Source: Fibrobacter sp. (GTDB lineage Bacteria; Fibrobacterota; Chitinivibrionia; Chitinivibrionales; Chitinispirillaceae). Taken from it: a stretch of 64,000 bases of DNA. The notes beneath the pieces were generated by a model. That model was given only the letters and a program-made list of their open reading frames with translations, was not told where the DNA came from and did not search any database. The stretch spans positions 1-64,000 of the forward strand of contig JAAYPC010000079.1 in NCBI GenBank assembly GCA_012519985.1, in the 5' to 3' direction. Positions 29,067-38,246 of this stretch are shown here, piece by piece (positions within the stretch are counted from its first letter, which is position 1; the number at the start of each line of letters is the position of its first letter). The translations under genes were made by a program, and so were the position numbers.

Positions 29067-30052
29067 GAATGTTCACCTGTATTTGAAGGATTGAGCTTGT
29101 TCTGGTTCTCAGAAGTTTGTTCAGATTGAAGGGAGTCGTTTATTTCGGATAGTTGAGGTTTTGTTACTTCCAGAAAATTCATCACTTCTTTTCCGAAACG
29201 CTCCACTGTCGCATCATCAGGGGTAAACTTCGCAAACTTTACCAGATCGGTAGTGCGGAAAAACCATTCGACAGGATGTCGGATTTTCATTTCCAGGCCA
29301 GAAACTCCCAGCCAGGCAATCAGCTCTTCGGCGGTATATTCCTCGGCATTAACCCCGAATCTTCTTCCGATGTATCTTTTAAATATTTCTGAAAGCTCAA
29401 AGACATACTCCCGGATTAAACCCTGCTGAAGGTAACGCTTTCCGTGCAGTATACCCAGGGCTTCTATTGCCTCTTCGTAGGCTGGTTTAGGAGGAGGTAA
29501 TTTTTCCGGTTTACTCAGACGCTTCTTGATAAAAATAATGATAAATATGAGGGCAAAAATTACCACAACAGAGATTAGCAGCCAAAGCCACCATAGTGGC
29601 GCTTTACCGGCAATCTGCTGTGAACGGAGATCTTTTATGTCGATTATGCTGTCCTGAGTATTGATAACCGATAGTATTTGCAAAGGTACATTTTCGGTAT
29701 ACAATGTGTCAGCGGTTGACTCATATTCTATTATAAATTTCAATGGTGGTATGGTGCAGCTTTCAGGTATGTAGGTGGTTATCAGATATTGCACAGATAT
29801 GCTGTCGTAATTCTGAAGCTCTGTTCTCTTAAGATCCCATCCCTTTACAGTCAGCTTACCAAAATTGTCTTCAGGTGCAGGAGGAGTAAATTTCGCGTTT
29901 TTAGGGATATTAGCATTTACAGTGAAATTGATTCTTTCGCCGACTGTGATCTGAGAGCGGCTAAGAGTGGTTTTAAGTTCTGTTGATTGAGTTTCGATAA
30001 AGAATGTGCATACAAGCAAAAGGAAAAAGATCAGAATGGGACCTCTAGCCAT
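29063..30052 (-). CDS. BatD-like/DUF4381-like membrane protein
   Basis: About 329 residues. The ATG at 30052 (MARGPILIFFLLLV) has an ideal GGAGGTTTCA upstream and starts a signal peptide. It is followed by one Ig-like BatD-type domain (TTLSRSQITVGERINFTV), a transmembrane helix near 165-190 and a cytoplasmic helical domain with REYVFELSEIFKRYIGRRFGV...TAEEL, which is typical of DUF4381 proteins of Bat operons. It overlaps the DUF445 gene end by 8 nt. It acts presumably in the same membrane complex as BatA and BatB. Confidence 0.78.
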   Translation of the reverse strand: MARGPILIFFLLLVCTFFIETQSTELKTTLSRSQITVGERINFTVNANIPKNAKFTPPAPEDNFGKLTVKGWDLKRTELQNYDSISVQYLITTYIPESCTIPPLKFIIEYESTADTLYTENVPLQILSVINTQDSIIDIKDLRSQQIAGKAPLWWLWLLISVVVIFALIFIIIFIKKRLSKPEKLPPPKPAYEEAIEALGILHGKRYLQQGLIREYVFELSEIFKRYIGRRFGVNAEEYTAEELIAWLGVSGLEMKIRHPVEWFFRTTDLVKFAKFTPDDATVERFGKEVMNFLEVTKPQLSEINDSLQSEQTSENQNKLNPSNTGEHS

Positions 30053-30659
30053 TGAAACCTCCGATAGATACAATTATTAACTGCACAAGTCCCACCACAA
30101 AACCCAGAACACCACCAAAAATTTCTATAGCTTTAAGTTCTTTTGAAGCAATAGAGTAGATGATGGATTCAAGTTTTGTTAAATCAAAACCTTCAATTTT
30201 TTCCTTAATTATCTTTTGGAAGTTGATTCTGGATTCCACAGACTGAAACAGAGTATCGATAACCCCAGGAATCTCCTTATTCAATTCATCCATCAGGGTG
30301 TCTGAGAGTTTTGTAATTACCTCAGGTGTGATAAACATGGATATCAAAGGATTGGAAGCCAATCTGCTCTGAATCAGGCTGTCTATTCTATTTTTAATCA
30401 CATTCCCAATCTGAAGATGAAATTCTTCAGTCTGAATGATTGCCCTGATATCACGGTGTGAGATTAACTCTGTTTCAACAGTCTGAGCAATCTTTGCAGC
30501 CAGATCCTTTTTTCGTTTCGGTATTAGCCCCATTATACGCAGTCCCAGAATACAGATCTCTTTTCGAGGTCTGAAAATCATCTTAACTGCGAAATAATTG
30601 GTGATCCACCCAATAAAAGCACTAATTACTGGAATCAGGCAATAGAGTATTATTTGCAT
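30045..30659 (-). CDS. DUF445 family membrane protein
   Basis: A 204-residue protein. The N-terminal helix leads into GWITNYFAVKMIFRPRKE, the signature of DUF445 (YheB-type) proteins, and a second membrane helix closes the C-terminus (FGGVLGFVVGLVQLII). The middle is an amphipathic helical region. No biochemical function is established. It is the first gene of the Bat operon here and overlaps the next start by 8 nt. The position normally filled by MoxR ATPase and DUF58 genes in Bat operons is empty. Confidence 0.85.
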   Translation of the reverse strand: MQIILYCLIPVISAFIGWITNYFAVKMIFRPRKEICILGLRIMGLIPKRKKDLAAKIAQTVETELISHRDIRAIIQTEEFHLQIGNVIKNRIDSLIQSRLASNPLISMFITPEVITKLSDTLMDELNKEIPGVIDTLFQSVESRINFQKIIKEKIEGFDLTKLESIIYSIASKELKAIEIFGGVLGFVVGLVQLIIVSIGGFNG

Positions 30660-31022
30660 AGTACTTTGCTATATACGTATCAATATTTAAAATATTTAAA
30701 TGATTGCAGAAATTTTTCCTGCTCCTTTTATGCAGGGAGAGAAATCAGTAAAATTAGTTAAAGAGCAGCGTGTTTTCAACTCTTATGTATTATTTATAAA
30801 GCTGCTTTTGAGTGAAACCAATATAAGAATTTAGGTAATTAAGAGAGATGCAGGAACAGAGGTTTTCATTCTGCGATTCGGAGGCGAGATACAGCATTTT
30901 AATGGCTGTATATATATTTAATACTCATCGGATCCGGTTTGTTTATGGTAGGTTGTCTGGAGTGCAGGTTACTTGGCAGCAAACTTACCAAAAGCTGATA
31001 ATTTTAAGAGGTTAGGAATTTT
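30660..31022. other. Divergent promoter region
   Basis: About 360 bp between the Bat operon (minus) and the phosphatase gene (plus). It must contain both promoters, but I cannot pick convincing boxes. No ORF or repeat. Confidence 0.45.
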
Positions 31023-31502
31023 ATGACTTTGAAAAATTTTTCCTGGGTTCTTCCTGGAAAGCTGGCTGGCTCGGATATTCCGGGGAGGTATTCTTCAGAG
31101 CCGGATGATGTGCGCAGTGATCTGCAGAAGATGCAATCTGAGGGAATAGCATATCTGGTTTCTCTGGAGAAGCCAGAGGGGCCGATCGAAGAAATCTGTA
31201 CTGAACTGGGAATAGAATGGAACTATTTCCCGATTCAGGACTTTAAGGTTCCTGAAAATGGAGAAAAATTTCTGGCTCTGATAAAACAAATTATCACCGC
31301 TTTTGAATCGGGTAAACCGGTATGTATACATTGCTATGCAGGCATTGGCAGGACCGGACTGGTTTTATCCTGTGTTTTTGGATATTACTTTTCTCTGAAA
31401 GCCTCTAGTGCTATCGCTGCAGTAAGGAGGAACCGGGCTGCACTGGATACCCCGGAACAAGAATGCTTTGTAAAGGATTTTTTAAGTAGCTATGAGTACT
31501 GA
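31023..31502 (+). CDS. Dual-specificity/tyrosine phosphatase-like protein
   Basis: A 159-residue compact cysteine phosphatase. The P-loop HCYAGIGRTG (catalytic C104, R110) fits the Cx5R signature exactly. An upstream loop with an aspartate (IQDFKVPENG) could be the general acid. The size is like bacterial DSP/PTP-type or lipid and phosphosugar phosphatases. It overlaps the dGTPase-like gene by 11 nt, so the two are translationally coupled. The substrate is unknown: phosphoprotein, phosphoinositide-like or nucleotide. Confidence 0.88.
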   Translation: MTLKNFSWVLPGKLAGSDIPGRYSSEPDDVRSDLQKMQSEGIAYLVSLEKPEGPIEEICTELGIEWNYFPIQDFKVPENGEKFLALIKQIITAFESGKPVCIHCYAGIGRTGLVLSCVFGYYFSLKASSAIAAVRRNRAALDTPEQECFVKDFLSSYEY

Positions 31503-32658
31503 ATTTAACATTCGAAGGTTTCTTCTGGAAGAAGAAGAGAAACTCAGCCCTTTTGCAAAAAAAAGCAGTGAGTCTGCGGGAAGAAAATTCCCTCTTAAAC
31601 GTGATCCGTTTCGACTCGAGTTTGCTCGTGATGAAACCAGAATCTTGCATTCACCTCCTTTTCGACGTCTCAAACACAAGACTCAGGTTTTCTTATCTCC
31701 CAATAATGATCATATCTGCACCAGAATGGAACATGTGCTGCATGTTTCCAGTATTGCGGCGGTAATAGGACGATGCCTGAATCTCAATATTGATCTTATT
31801 AATGCTATTGCAAAAGGTCATGATCTGGGGCATCCGCCATATGGGCATGCTGGTGAACGTGTTTTGGATAAAATCTTAAAACAAAAGAATGTAAAAGAAG
31901 GTTTCAAGCACGAAATTCATGGCTTACGGGTGGTTGATAAGCTCACAAATTATGGTGCAGGATTGAATTTGACCTATGAAGTAAGAGATGGGATAATTAC
32001 TCATTGTGGTGAATCTTTTGAGAGGATAATTACTCCGGACCGGACCAGAGACATTGAAAAAATCGATTCGATTAATGACCGTGGCCTTTATCCGGCTACC
32101 CTGGAGGGGTGTCTTGTAAGAATGGTGGACAGAATCGCTTATCTGGGAAGAGATATGGAGGACGCCATCAAGGCAGGATTGATCAGAAAGGCTGACATTC
32201 CCTCAGATATAGCCAGGAATCTGGGTACTGAAAATGGCAAGATCATTGGTATCTTTGTAAACGACACCATTGCCAACAGTCATAACAAGGATTCCATAGA
32301 GATGAGCGAAGAGGTGTTTCACTATATGTATCAATTGAAGCTTTTCAATTACAAAAACATCTATCAACATCCTGAGGTGGAGCGCAAATCTCATAAAGCT
32401 GCTCATCTGATCGAGCTTTTGTTCAGTGAACTGGAGTATATCCTGGAAAAATCGGAGCGGGGAAAAAATAGCTCCTATATTCTATCTCTTATAAAGGAAG
32501 CACCTGTAATGGAAGTGTTTTTTAATTTTATAAAAAACACTAATTACAATGATCAGACACCATCATATTTGATGGTAACCGATTTTATTGCAGGAATGAC
32601 TGATATCTTTGCTGAACGTACCTTTATGCAGCTTTTCTCACCAGACAGGGTAATCTAA
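31492..32658 (+). CDS. dgt: dGTPase-like HD-domain deoxynucleotide triphosphohydrolase
   Basis: A 388-residue HD protein. The N-terminus has a dGTPase-type RDEARI equivalent (FARDETRILHSPPFRRLKHKTQVF), followed by the HD metal motif GHDLGHPPYGHAGERVL, then MVDRIAYLGRDMEDA. It is expected to convert dNTPs to deoxynucleoside and triphosphate. The length fits the shorter, non-enteric class. ATG 31492 lies inside the phosphatase gene. The gene symbol refers to the family; dGTP specificity is not established. Confidence 0.9.
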   Translation: MSTEFNIRRFLLEEEEKLSPFAKKSSESAGRKFPLKRDPFRLEFARDETRILHSPPFRRLKHKTQVFLSPNNDHICTRMEHVLHVSSIAAVIGRCLNLNIDLINAIAKGHDLGHPPYGHAGERVLDKILKQKNVKEGFKHEIHGLRVVDKLTNYGAGLNLTYEVRDGIITHCGESFERIITPDRTRDIEKIDSINDRGLYPATLEGCLVRMVDRIAYLGRDMEDAIKAGLIRKADIPSDIARNLGTENGKIIGIFVNDTIANSHNKDSIEMSEEVFHYMYQLKLFNYKNIYQHPEVERKSHKAAHLIELLFSELEYILEKSERGKNSSYILSLIKEAPVMEVFFNFIKNTNYNDQTPSYLMVTDFIAGMTDIFAERTFMQLFSPDRVI

Positions 32659-32661
32659 AAA

Positions 32662-32925
32662 ATGGCAGTTCATTCCGACCATCACATACATCGTGATAGG
32701 AATATTCTTACTGATCTTTGGAACTCTTTCTGGAACCCACCAGAGCTGACCTGTCCTAAATGTGGATGTAAAGACACGGAATATTATGATCCGTTCTTTT
32801 TTGCCCCCATACGGGCTTTCAAGAACAAAAGACGAATAAAGTGCTGTTCTTGTGGTTTTATCTGGCGCCCATCAAGGAAAAATCAATCTTTCTGGGACCG
32901 TTATAAAAGAAATTATCTACCATGA
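32662..32925 (+). CDS. Small zinc-ribbon protein
   Basis: An 87-residue protein, starting 3 nt after the dGTPase-like stop. Two CxxC pairs (CPKCGC and CCSCG, about 25 residues apart) indicate a zinc ribbon. The rest is basic and aromatic (KNQSFWDRYKRNYLP). It may be a nucleic-acid or protein-binding adaptor. No family recognised. Probably co-transcribed with the two upstream genes. Confidence 0.75.
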   Translation: MAVHSDHHIHRDRNILTDLWNSFWNPPELTCPKCGCKDTEYYDPFFFAPIRAFKNKRRIKCCSCGFIWRPSRKNQSFWDRYKRNYLP

Positions 32926-32937
32926 AAGACAAGTTTC

Positions 32938-33918
32938 TTACTCTACCAGAACCTTTTTATTATTGACTAAGCTTGATTCGTATGCCAAAGCTAACTTTTC
33001 GCGCACTTCCTGCTGTATTTTGTCCATTTCGTGAGTTTCTATTTGTCGCTTAATTTCACAGTAGAGCTGAGAAATTGCTCGGTCGCGAATCATCTTATGG
33101 GTTTCTTCCGGAAGCTTCTGATATTCCAGTGCAATCAGTTCCTCTTTTTTAATTCTGGGTTTTGACAGATAAATTATCAGGAGTGAGATTCCAACAGTCA
33201 GCAAGGCTATGGTCCAGGGAAGAAAGGTTGTTGGGAAGTTATTTTGATTAAAGACGGAAAAGTCCTTTCCGGTTTTCTGATTTTGTGTTGGGAAACCGAC
33301 AAAAGATTCCGGTGAATTATTGCTGTAGATCAGTTCAAGTTTTCCAAAATCAGGAACCGAAACTTTTGAGACTTGTAAAGGCGGATCAGATTGATAAACA
33401 ATTGCTTTGTCATAAAAAAGGATAAAAGGTGAAAGACTTTTTTCTGCAAGTTCTCCCAGACAGTATTTAAGGTCGATTAGTACCGCTATAACTCCAGCAG
33501 CAGAGGTGTTAAGAGTAAGGGGATAAGATTTTAAAAAACATACATTGGAATTTACTGTAAAAACTTCGCCGGTGTAAGATGATCCTTTTTCTATGGAAGT
33601 TTGAAACCACGGCCGGTTCTTTACGTTTAAAGTGGCATTGGAATTAGTGCCACGATTTATGTCATTTAATACTTTTCCATCTTGGCAAACTCTTAAAATG
33701 CCATACAGTTGAGGATTGTTGTATAGAATATCTCTTAAAAGTGAATCAATTGCTGTTTTGGACCTGTTTTCGAATAACGTACCCTGAGAAAGAAATTCGC
33801 TTATAGAATCTGCCTTTTTCAGATGTGAAATAAAAACAGCAGATGCATTGTCCATATCAAATCCGCTGGTTGATACGCACAGAACCAAAAGAGAAAAAGA
33901 TGTGATTGTTTTTTTCAT
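32938..33918 (-). CDS. Orphan Cache (PDC)-type sensor protein
   Basis: About 326 residues. The chosen ATG 33918 begins MKKTITSFSLLVLCVSTSG, a signal or membrane segment; the track start adds 11 residues. A periplasmic domain with ILRVCQDGKVLNDINRG...KNRPWFQTSIEKGSSYTGEVF is a typical dCache/PDC fold segment, followed by a second sub-domain, one transmembrane helix near 235-255 and a helical tail of about 70 residues (EELIALEYQKLPEETHKMIRD). No kinase, HAMP, GGDEF or methyl-accepting domain is present. It is convergent with the zinc-ribbon gene. Confidence 0.72.
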   Translation of the reverse strand: MKKTITSFSLLVLCVSTSGFDMDNASAVFISHLKKADSISEFLSQGTLFENRSKTAIDSLLRDILYNNPQLYGILRVCQDGKVLNDINRGTNSNATLNVKNRPWFQTSIEKGSSYTGEVFTVNSNVCFLKSYPLTLNTSAAGVIAVLIDLKYCLGELAEKSLSPFILFYDKAIVYQSDPPLQVSKVSVPDFGKLELIYSNNSPESFVGFPTQNQKTGKDFSVFNQNNFPTTFLPWTIALLTVGISLLIIYLSKPRIKKEELIALEYQKLPEETHKMIRDRAISQLYCEIKRQIETHEMDKIQQEVREKLALAYESSLVNNKKVLVE

Positions 33919-34136
33919 GATAACATCCTTTTCTGGAAGAGGGTAATACATTCTGTATCATTAACAGCAAAATTATCATCATTATACAATTATTATTTAA
34001 AAACTTTCAATACCTCTTTTACGCATAGCAAAGGATATGCACAAAAAACAGATCTTTTATTAGGCTATGTCATAACTTTTGTCATTACAGTGCATTATCA
34101 TGATTTACTATTAGAGAATACAATGAGGCGACATTT

Positions 34137-34544
34137 TTATCTGCAGACTGTTTTAAGTCTGAACTCGATTTCTACCATGATTGAATGGATTTGTGAACAG
34201 ATCGTTTTAAGTGCTTTTTGAGTATGAAGGAGTTTCTGGTAGTCAGAAGAGATGAATGCCTCCAGGAATATCTGATCGGTATTAATACAGATTCTTTGCA
34301 GATCTGAATGAAATGATCCCAGAAGCTTATAATAGGGAGTGGTTTTAAATTTCTGCAGAAAAATTCTGCATTTAAAATTAAATTCCCGGATTTCGCAATA
34401 TGTGCGAGTGATTTCTGATAACACGACTTCTCTTCTTAATCTCTTACCCAGGGTTGTGGCTACATAAAGGCAGATGAAGAAACTGAAAGTGGAAAATAAT
34501 GTTCCCATTAAGGTAAAAAGACATAGAAATGGCTGAATATCCAT
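34137..34544 (-). CDS. Hypothetical membrane-anchored helical protein
   Basis: A 135-residue protein with one N-terminal transmembrane helix (residues about 5-30) and a soluble all-helical remainder. No motif recognised. An AGAGAAGAG stretch upstream of ATG 34544 could serve as ribosome binding site. It is transcribed divergently from the glycosidase-like gene starting at 34640. Real gene status is likely but not certain. Confidence 0.55.
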   Translation of the reverse strand: MDIQPFLCLFTLMGTLFSTFSFFICLYVATTLGKRLRREVVLSEITRTYCEIREFNFKCRIFLQKFKTTPYYKLLGSFHSDLQRICINTDQIFLEAFISSDYQKLLHTQKALKTICSQIHSIMVEIEFRLKTVCR

Positions 34545-34639
34545 CGTTTTTTTCTCTCTTCTCTTTGCAGTAATTAAAGCAATTGCTCTACCATGGCACT
34601 TCTGTTGCTTTTAGACTCTTAGCGGAGGAGGTGAAGAGG

Positions 34640-36910
34640 ATGAGGTTGAAATGGTTTCCATGGCAATTCATGGTTAAGCAGGTTGCCCGCTCAAAAGGTT
34701 TTATTGATCCAATACTTCTTCTTTCTCATTTCAACCGCTTTGCGCAGCCTTCCGAAGTTTGGGCGCCAGTGGAGCTTTTGCGCGCTGGAACCGTTCTGCA
34801 TGCAAGGGGTTTGATAAACAGCCAGGTAATCCAACATAATATGGACTGGGTATGGCCTTACTGGGTAGAGCGTCAGTTTGATCCTGAAGACAAATCTTTT
34901 ATTCCCAGGGCATTCTCACTTACCCAGATTAACCTTACTCACCGAAACTGGACTGCTGTTGGGATACCTGGATACCAGGAATTACCGGTGGTTGATCCCC
35001 GGGGACTGGTAATGCCTTTTTTTGACAGTTGGTCTATTGACAGTTGGATTGTGCTGCCAGATGGCGGACGCCTTATTCCTTCAAGAGAGAAAAAGGTGCA
35101 GCAAAAGGTCCAATGGACAGACTCTCTTTCTGTGCTGACAAAATCAGAAAATGATAAGATACAGTTAGAATCAGAAGTCAAAGTGATTCTGGAAAATGGA
35201 ATACCGGTTTGCAGAATCTATTTAAAGGCGATGGCTTTATCCGATGGTTATCTGATAATAGCTTTGCGGCCATACAATCCCGAAGGTGTCAGTTTTATTA
35301 ACAGAATAGAGCTGCTGAAAAAAACTTACGGGTGGTTTATCGATAGAAAATATCTGGTTTTTTTCGATGAAAAGCCTGAAAAAAACCGTTTTTCCCATTA
35401 TCGGAAAGGCGATGTATATCATTGGATATTTTCTCCTATCAATGATAAACAAAGTGGGGTCCAGTGTGAAGTGGGGATGGCAACAGCTCTGGCAGCATTT
35501 TCCATTAAGGCCGGAGAACAGCGCTATACTGCAATCAGTATACCTCTTGAAAAAGGGAAAAAACTACAGTCGATCTATCCATTAACCAAAACCGCTCATC
35601 AGGTTTGGCAGGAAGCTTACGAGGGATGTTGTCAGATTCATCTTCCTTATCGAAATTTCGAGTATCTCTACGAAACTGCAATCAGAACCTTACTTCTGCA
35701 CACGCCCAGAGAATCCTATGCCGGTCCTTACACTTATAAACGTTTCTGGTTCAGGGATGCTGCTTTTATAGTAAAAGCCCTTTTGTGTACATCAAAAATC
35801 GAAAGGGCAGCACGCATAATTAATACTTTTTTTGAAAAACAGAATTCTGATGGTTACTTTCTTTCTCAGGATGGGGAGTGGGATTCCAATGGAGAAGCTC
35901 TGTGGGCCATGCAACAGTATTGTCTTTTCAGCGGTAAAAAGCCGCCATATCGATGGAAAGACAGCGTGATGAGAGCTGCAGAGTGGATCATTAACAAAAG
36001 AGTGAAAACTGAAGATAAGCTCATATACAATGGTTTATTACCATCTGGTTTCAGTGCTGAACATCTGGGACCTAACGACTTTTACTTTTGGGATGATTTC
36101 TGGGGGGTAGCCGGATTAAATGCTGCCGCTTATATGGCCAGGCAATGGGAGGAGCATCGTAGGGCAGAAAGTTTTGAGAACGAATCTAGAGACTTCATGG
36201 ATGCGATTGTCAGTTGTTTACAGAAAGTAGCAGGAAAGATGCGAAAGCCGGTTATGCCTGCATCACCTTACAGAAGGCCAGACAGTGGAGCAGTGGGATC
36301 TTTGGCTGCGGGTTATCCGCTGCAGCTTTGGGCTGAAAAAAACGACAGGTTATTGCTTACCGCAGATCACCTTTTCAATCACTGCCTGATTAATAATGGC
36401 TTCTACCACGACATAAGCCACTCCGGAATTAATCCATATCTAACATTGCACATAGCCCAGGTGCTTATGCGTGCAGGAGATATCCGGTTTAGAAGGCTCA
36501 CTGAAGCGATTGCAGAAATGGCTTCACCAACAGCACAGTGGCCTGAGGCGATTCATCCCAGATTAAAAAGTGGTTGTATGGGTGATGGACAGCATGTCTG
36601 GGCTGCATCCGAATGGATTCTTATGGTGCGTAACAGCTTTATCAGAGAGGAGAGAGAGCGTAATACCCTGGTGTTGTGTTCCGGAATTTATAAGGAGATA
36701 ACCGATTCTGCAGACATTATAAGTTTCGGTCCTGCGCTTAGCTCTTTTGGCTCTGTTTCTATTCAGATAACCAGAGACAAGGGAAAGTTGAAAGTACATT
36801 GGGATGGAAAATGGCACCAGGGGGAAAAACCGGAGATAGAGATCGCCTTTCCCGAGAAAGCTGTGATTAAAGTTGAACCAGGAAAACAGATCTGCCATGT
36901 TCCGGATTAA
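34640..36910 (+). CDS. Six-hairpin glycosidase-like protein
   Basis: About 756 residues, no signal peptide. The ATG at 34640 follows GGAGGAGG; the track's TTG start at 34583 has no such support. The N-terminal half is beta-rich (about 1-340). The C-terminal half looks like an (alpha/alpha)6 barrel, with TYKRFWFRDAAFIVKALL, DGEWDSNGEALWAMQQY and FYFWDDFWGVAGLNAA. The pattern is reminiscent of GH15/GDE/GH63-type enzymes that act on alpha-glucans or related sugars. It heads a co-directional run with a glycosyltransferase and GlgX, which supports a carbohydrate role. Exact family and catalytic residues are not certain. Confidence 0.68.
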   Translation: MRLKWFPWQFMVKQVARSKGFIDPILLLSHFNRFAQPSEVWAPVELLRAGTVLHARGLINSQVIQHNMDWVWPYWVERQFDPEDKSFIPRAFSLTQINLTHRNWTAVGIPGYQELPVVDPRGLVMPFFDSWSIDSWIVLPDGGRLIPSREKKVQQKVQWTDSLSVLTKSENDKIQLESEVKVILENGIPVCRIYLKAMALSDGYLIIALRPYNPEGVSFINRIELLKKTYGWFIDRKYLVFFDEKPEKNRFSHYRKGDVYHWIFSPINDKQSGVQCEVGMATALAAFSIKAGEQRYTAISIPLEKGKKLQSIYPLTKTAHQVWQEAYEGCCQIHLPYRNFEYLYETAIRTLLLHTPRESYAGPYTYKRFWFRDAAFIVKALLCTSKIERAARIINTFFEKQNSDGYFLSQDGEWDSNGEALWAMQQYCLFSGKKPPYRWKDSVMRAAEWIINKRVKTEDKLIYNGLLPSGFSAEHLGPNDFYFWDDFWGVAGLNAAAYMARQWEEHRRAESFENESRDFMDAIVSCLQKVAGKMRKPVMPASPYRRPDSGAVGSLAAGYPLQLWAEKNDRLLLTADHLFNHCLINNGFYHDISHSGINPYLTLHIAQVLMRAGDIRFRRLTEAIAEMASPTAQWPEAIHPRLKSGCMGDGQHVWAASEWILMVRNSFIREERERNTLVLCSGIYKEITDSADIISFGPALSSFGSVSIQITRDKGKLKVHWDGKWHQGEKPEIEIAFPEKAVIKVEPGKQICHVPD

Positions 36911-36946
36911 GGCTCTATTACTGCTTTACTTTATTCAGGAGGAGAT

Positions 36947-38215
36947 GTGAATATTTTAATGATAACTAACACCTATTTGCCATTTATTGGTGGGGTTGAA
37001 AGATCAGTTAAAATATTTACTGAAGAGTATCGCAGAATGGGGCACAAGGTAATAATAGTAGCTCCCAGTTTTGAAAACATGCCCACAGATGAAACGGATG
37101 TAATCAGGGTGCCGGCATTGCAGAATTTTAATGGTACCGATTTTTCTGTTCAGCTCCCCATCCCAGGAATCTTGCATAATGCCTTAAAGGATTTTCATCC
37201 GGATATTGTTCACTCTCATCATCCATTTCTGATGGGAGATTCGGCTCTGCGGGTAGCTGCTCAGTTTAAGGTACCAATAGTGTTTACTTTTCACACTTTC
37301 TATGAACGCTACACTCATTATGTCCCTGGTGATTCTCCGGCTTTAAAGCGTTTTGTGATAGCATTGGCCACAGGGTATGCAAATCTGTGCGACCATGTGT
37401 TTGCTCCCAGTAACAGTGTGGCTGATGTGTTGATTAAACGGGGAGTAAATACACCGGTGGATGTAGTTCCTACCGGTATCGAACTCGAGGAGTTTGCCAA
37501 AGGTGATGGTCTGAGATTTCGTAAAGCAATGGGGATTCCCTTAAAGGCATTCGTAATTGGATTTGTAAGCAGGATAGCTCCTGAAAAAAATGTGCGGTAT
37601 CTTGGAGAGGTGGTATGCAGATTTCTTCGCAGCAATGAAAATACCTGTTTTTTGATGATCGGTAAGGGACCTTCAGAAGATTATATCAAGGATATTTTCC
37701 ACAAATACAATCTTTTTCATCGATTTTTTCATCCTGGCACCCTGGTTTCTCAACCCCTGATAGATGCTTACCATGCGATGGATGTCTTTGTTTTTGCTTC
37801 CAGAACAGAGACTCAGGGATTGGTGGTTACCGAAGCGTTGGCTTCAGGTGTACCGGTAGTAGCGGTGGATGGACCGGGGATAGGAGAAATAGTCATGGAT
37901 TATACCAACGGAAGGTTGCTCAAAAATTACGATCCAGATGCATTTTGCGATGCACTCCTTTGGGTTTACAGATTAAGTAACCAGAAGAAACGTCAGTTAA
38001 AGAAAGACGCAAGATTATCGGTATTGTCGTATTCCAAAGATATCTGTGCTGCAAAAGCTCTGGACATCTATATGTCATTATTAACCAGAAATCTTATGGT
38101 ACGCGATCATCTGGATAGCGCATGGGAAAAAACCAAAAGGCTTATAAAAGCAGAATTTGAGCTTTTACGGAATATGAAAAGAGCCACTGATGCTGCAATT
38201 AATGATAATGAGTGA
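36947..38215 (+). CDS. GT4-family glycosyltransferase
   Basis: A 422-residue GT-B fold enzyme starting at GTG 36947 behind AGGAGG (the overlapping ATG is followed by a stop). N-terminal NTYLPFIGGVERSVKIFTEE and the C-terminal nucleotide-sugar motif SRTETQGLVVTEALASGVPVV (EX7E) are clear. The N-terminal half resembles diacylglycerol glucosyltransferases and alpha-mannosyltransferases of GT4. Soluble or peripheral at the inner membrane. The acceptor may be a glycolipid or glycan; given GlgX nearby, either is possible. Confidence 0.9.
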   Translation: MNILMITNTYLPFIGGVERSVKIFTEEYRRMGHKVIIVAPSFENMPTDETDVIRVPALQNFNGTDFSVQLPIPGILHNALKDFHPDIVHSHHPFLMGDSALRVAAQFKVPIVFTFHTFYERYTHYVPGDSPALKRFVIALATGYANLCDHVFAPSNSVADVLIKRGVNTPVDVVPTGIELEEFAKGDGLRFRKAMGIPLKAFVIGFVSRIAPEKNVRYLGEVVCRFLRSNENTCFLMIGKGPSEDYIKDIFHKYNLFHRFFHPGTLVSQPLIDAYHAMDVFVFASRTETQGLVVTEALASGVPVVAVDGPGIGEIVMDYTNGRLLKNYDPDAFCDALLWVYRLSNQKKRQLKKDARLSVLSYSKDICAAKALDIYMSLLTRNLMVRDHLDSAWEKTKRLIKAEFELLRNMKRATDAAINDNE

Positions 38216-38246
38216 AAAGAGGAAACCAGATAAGGAGTAAAAAATT

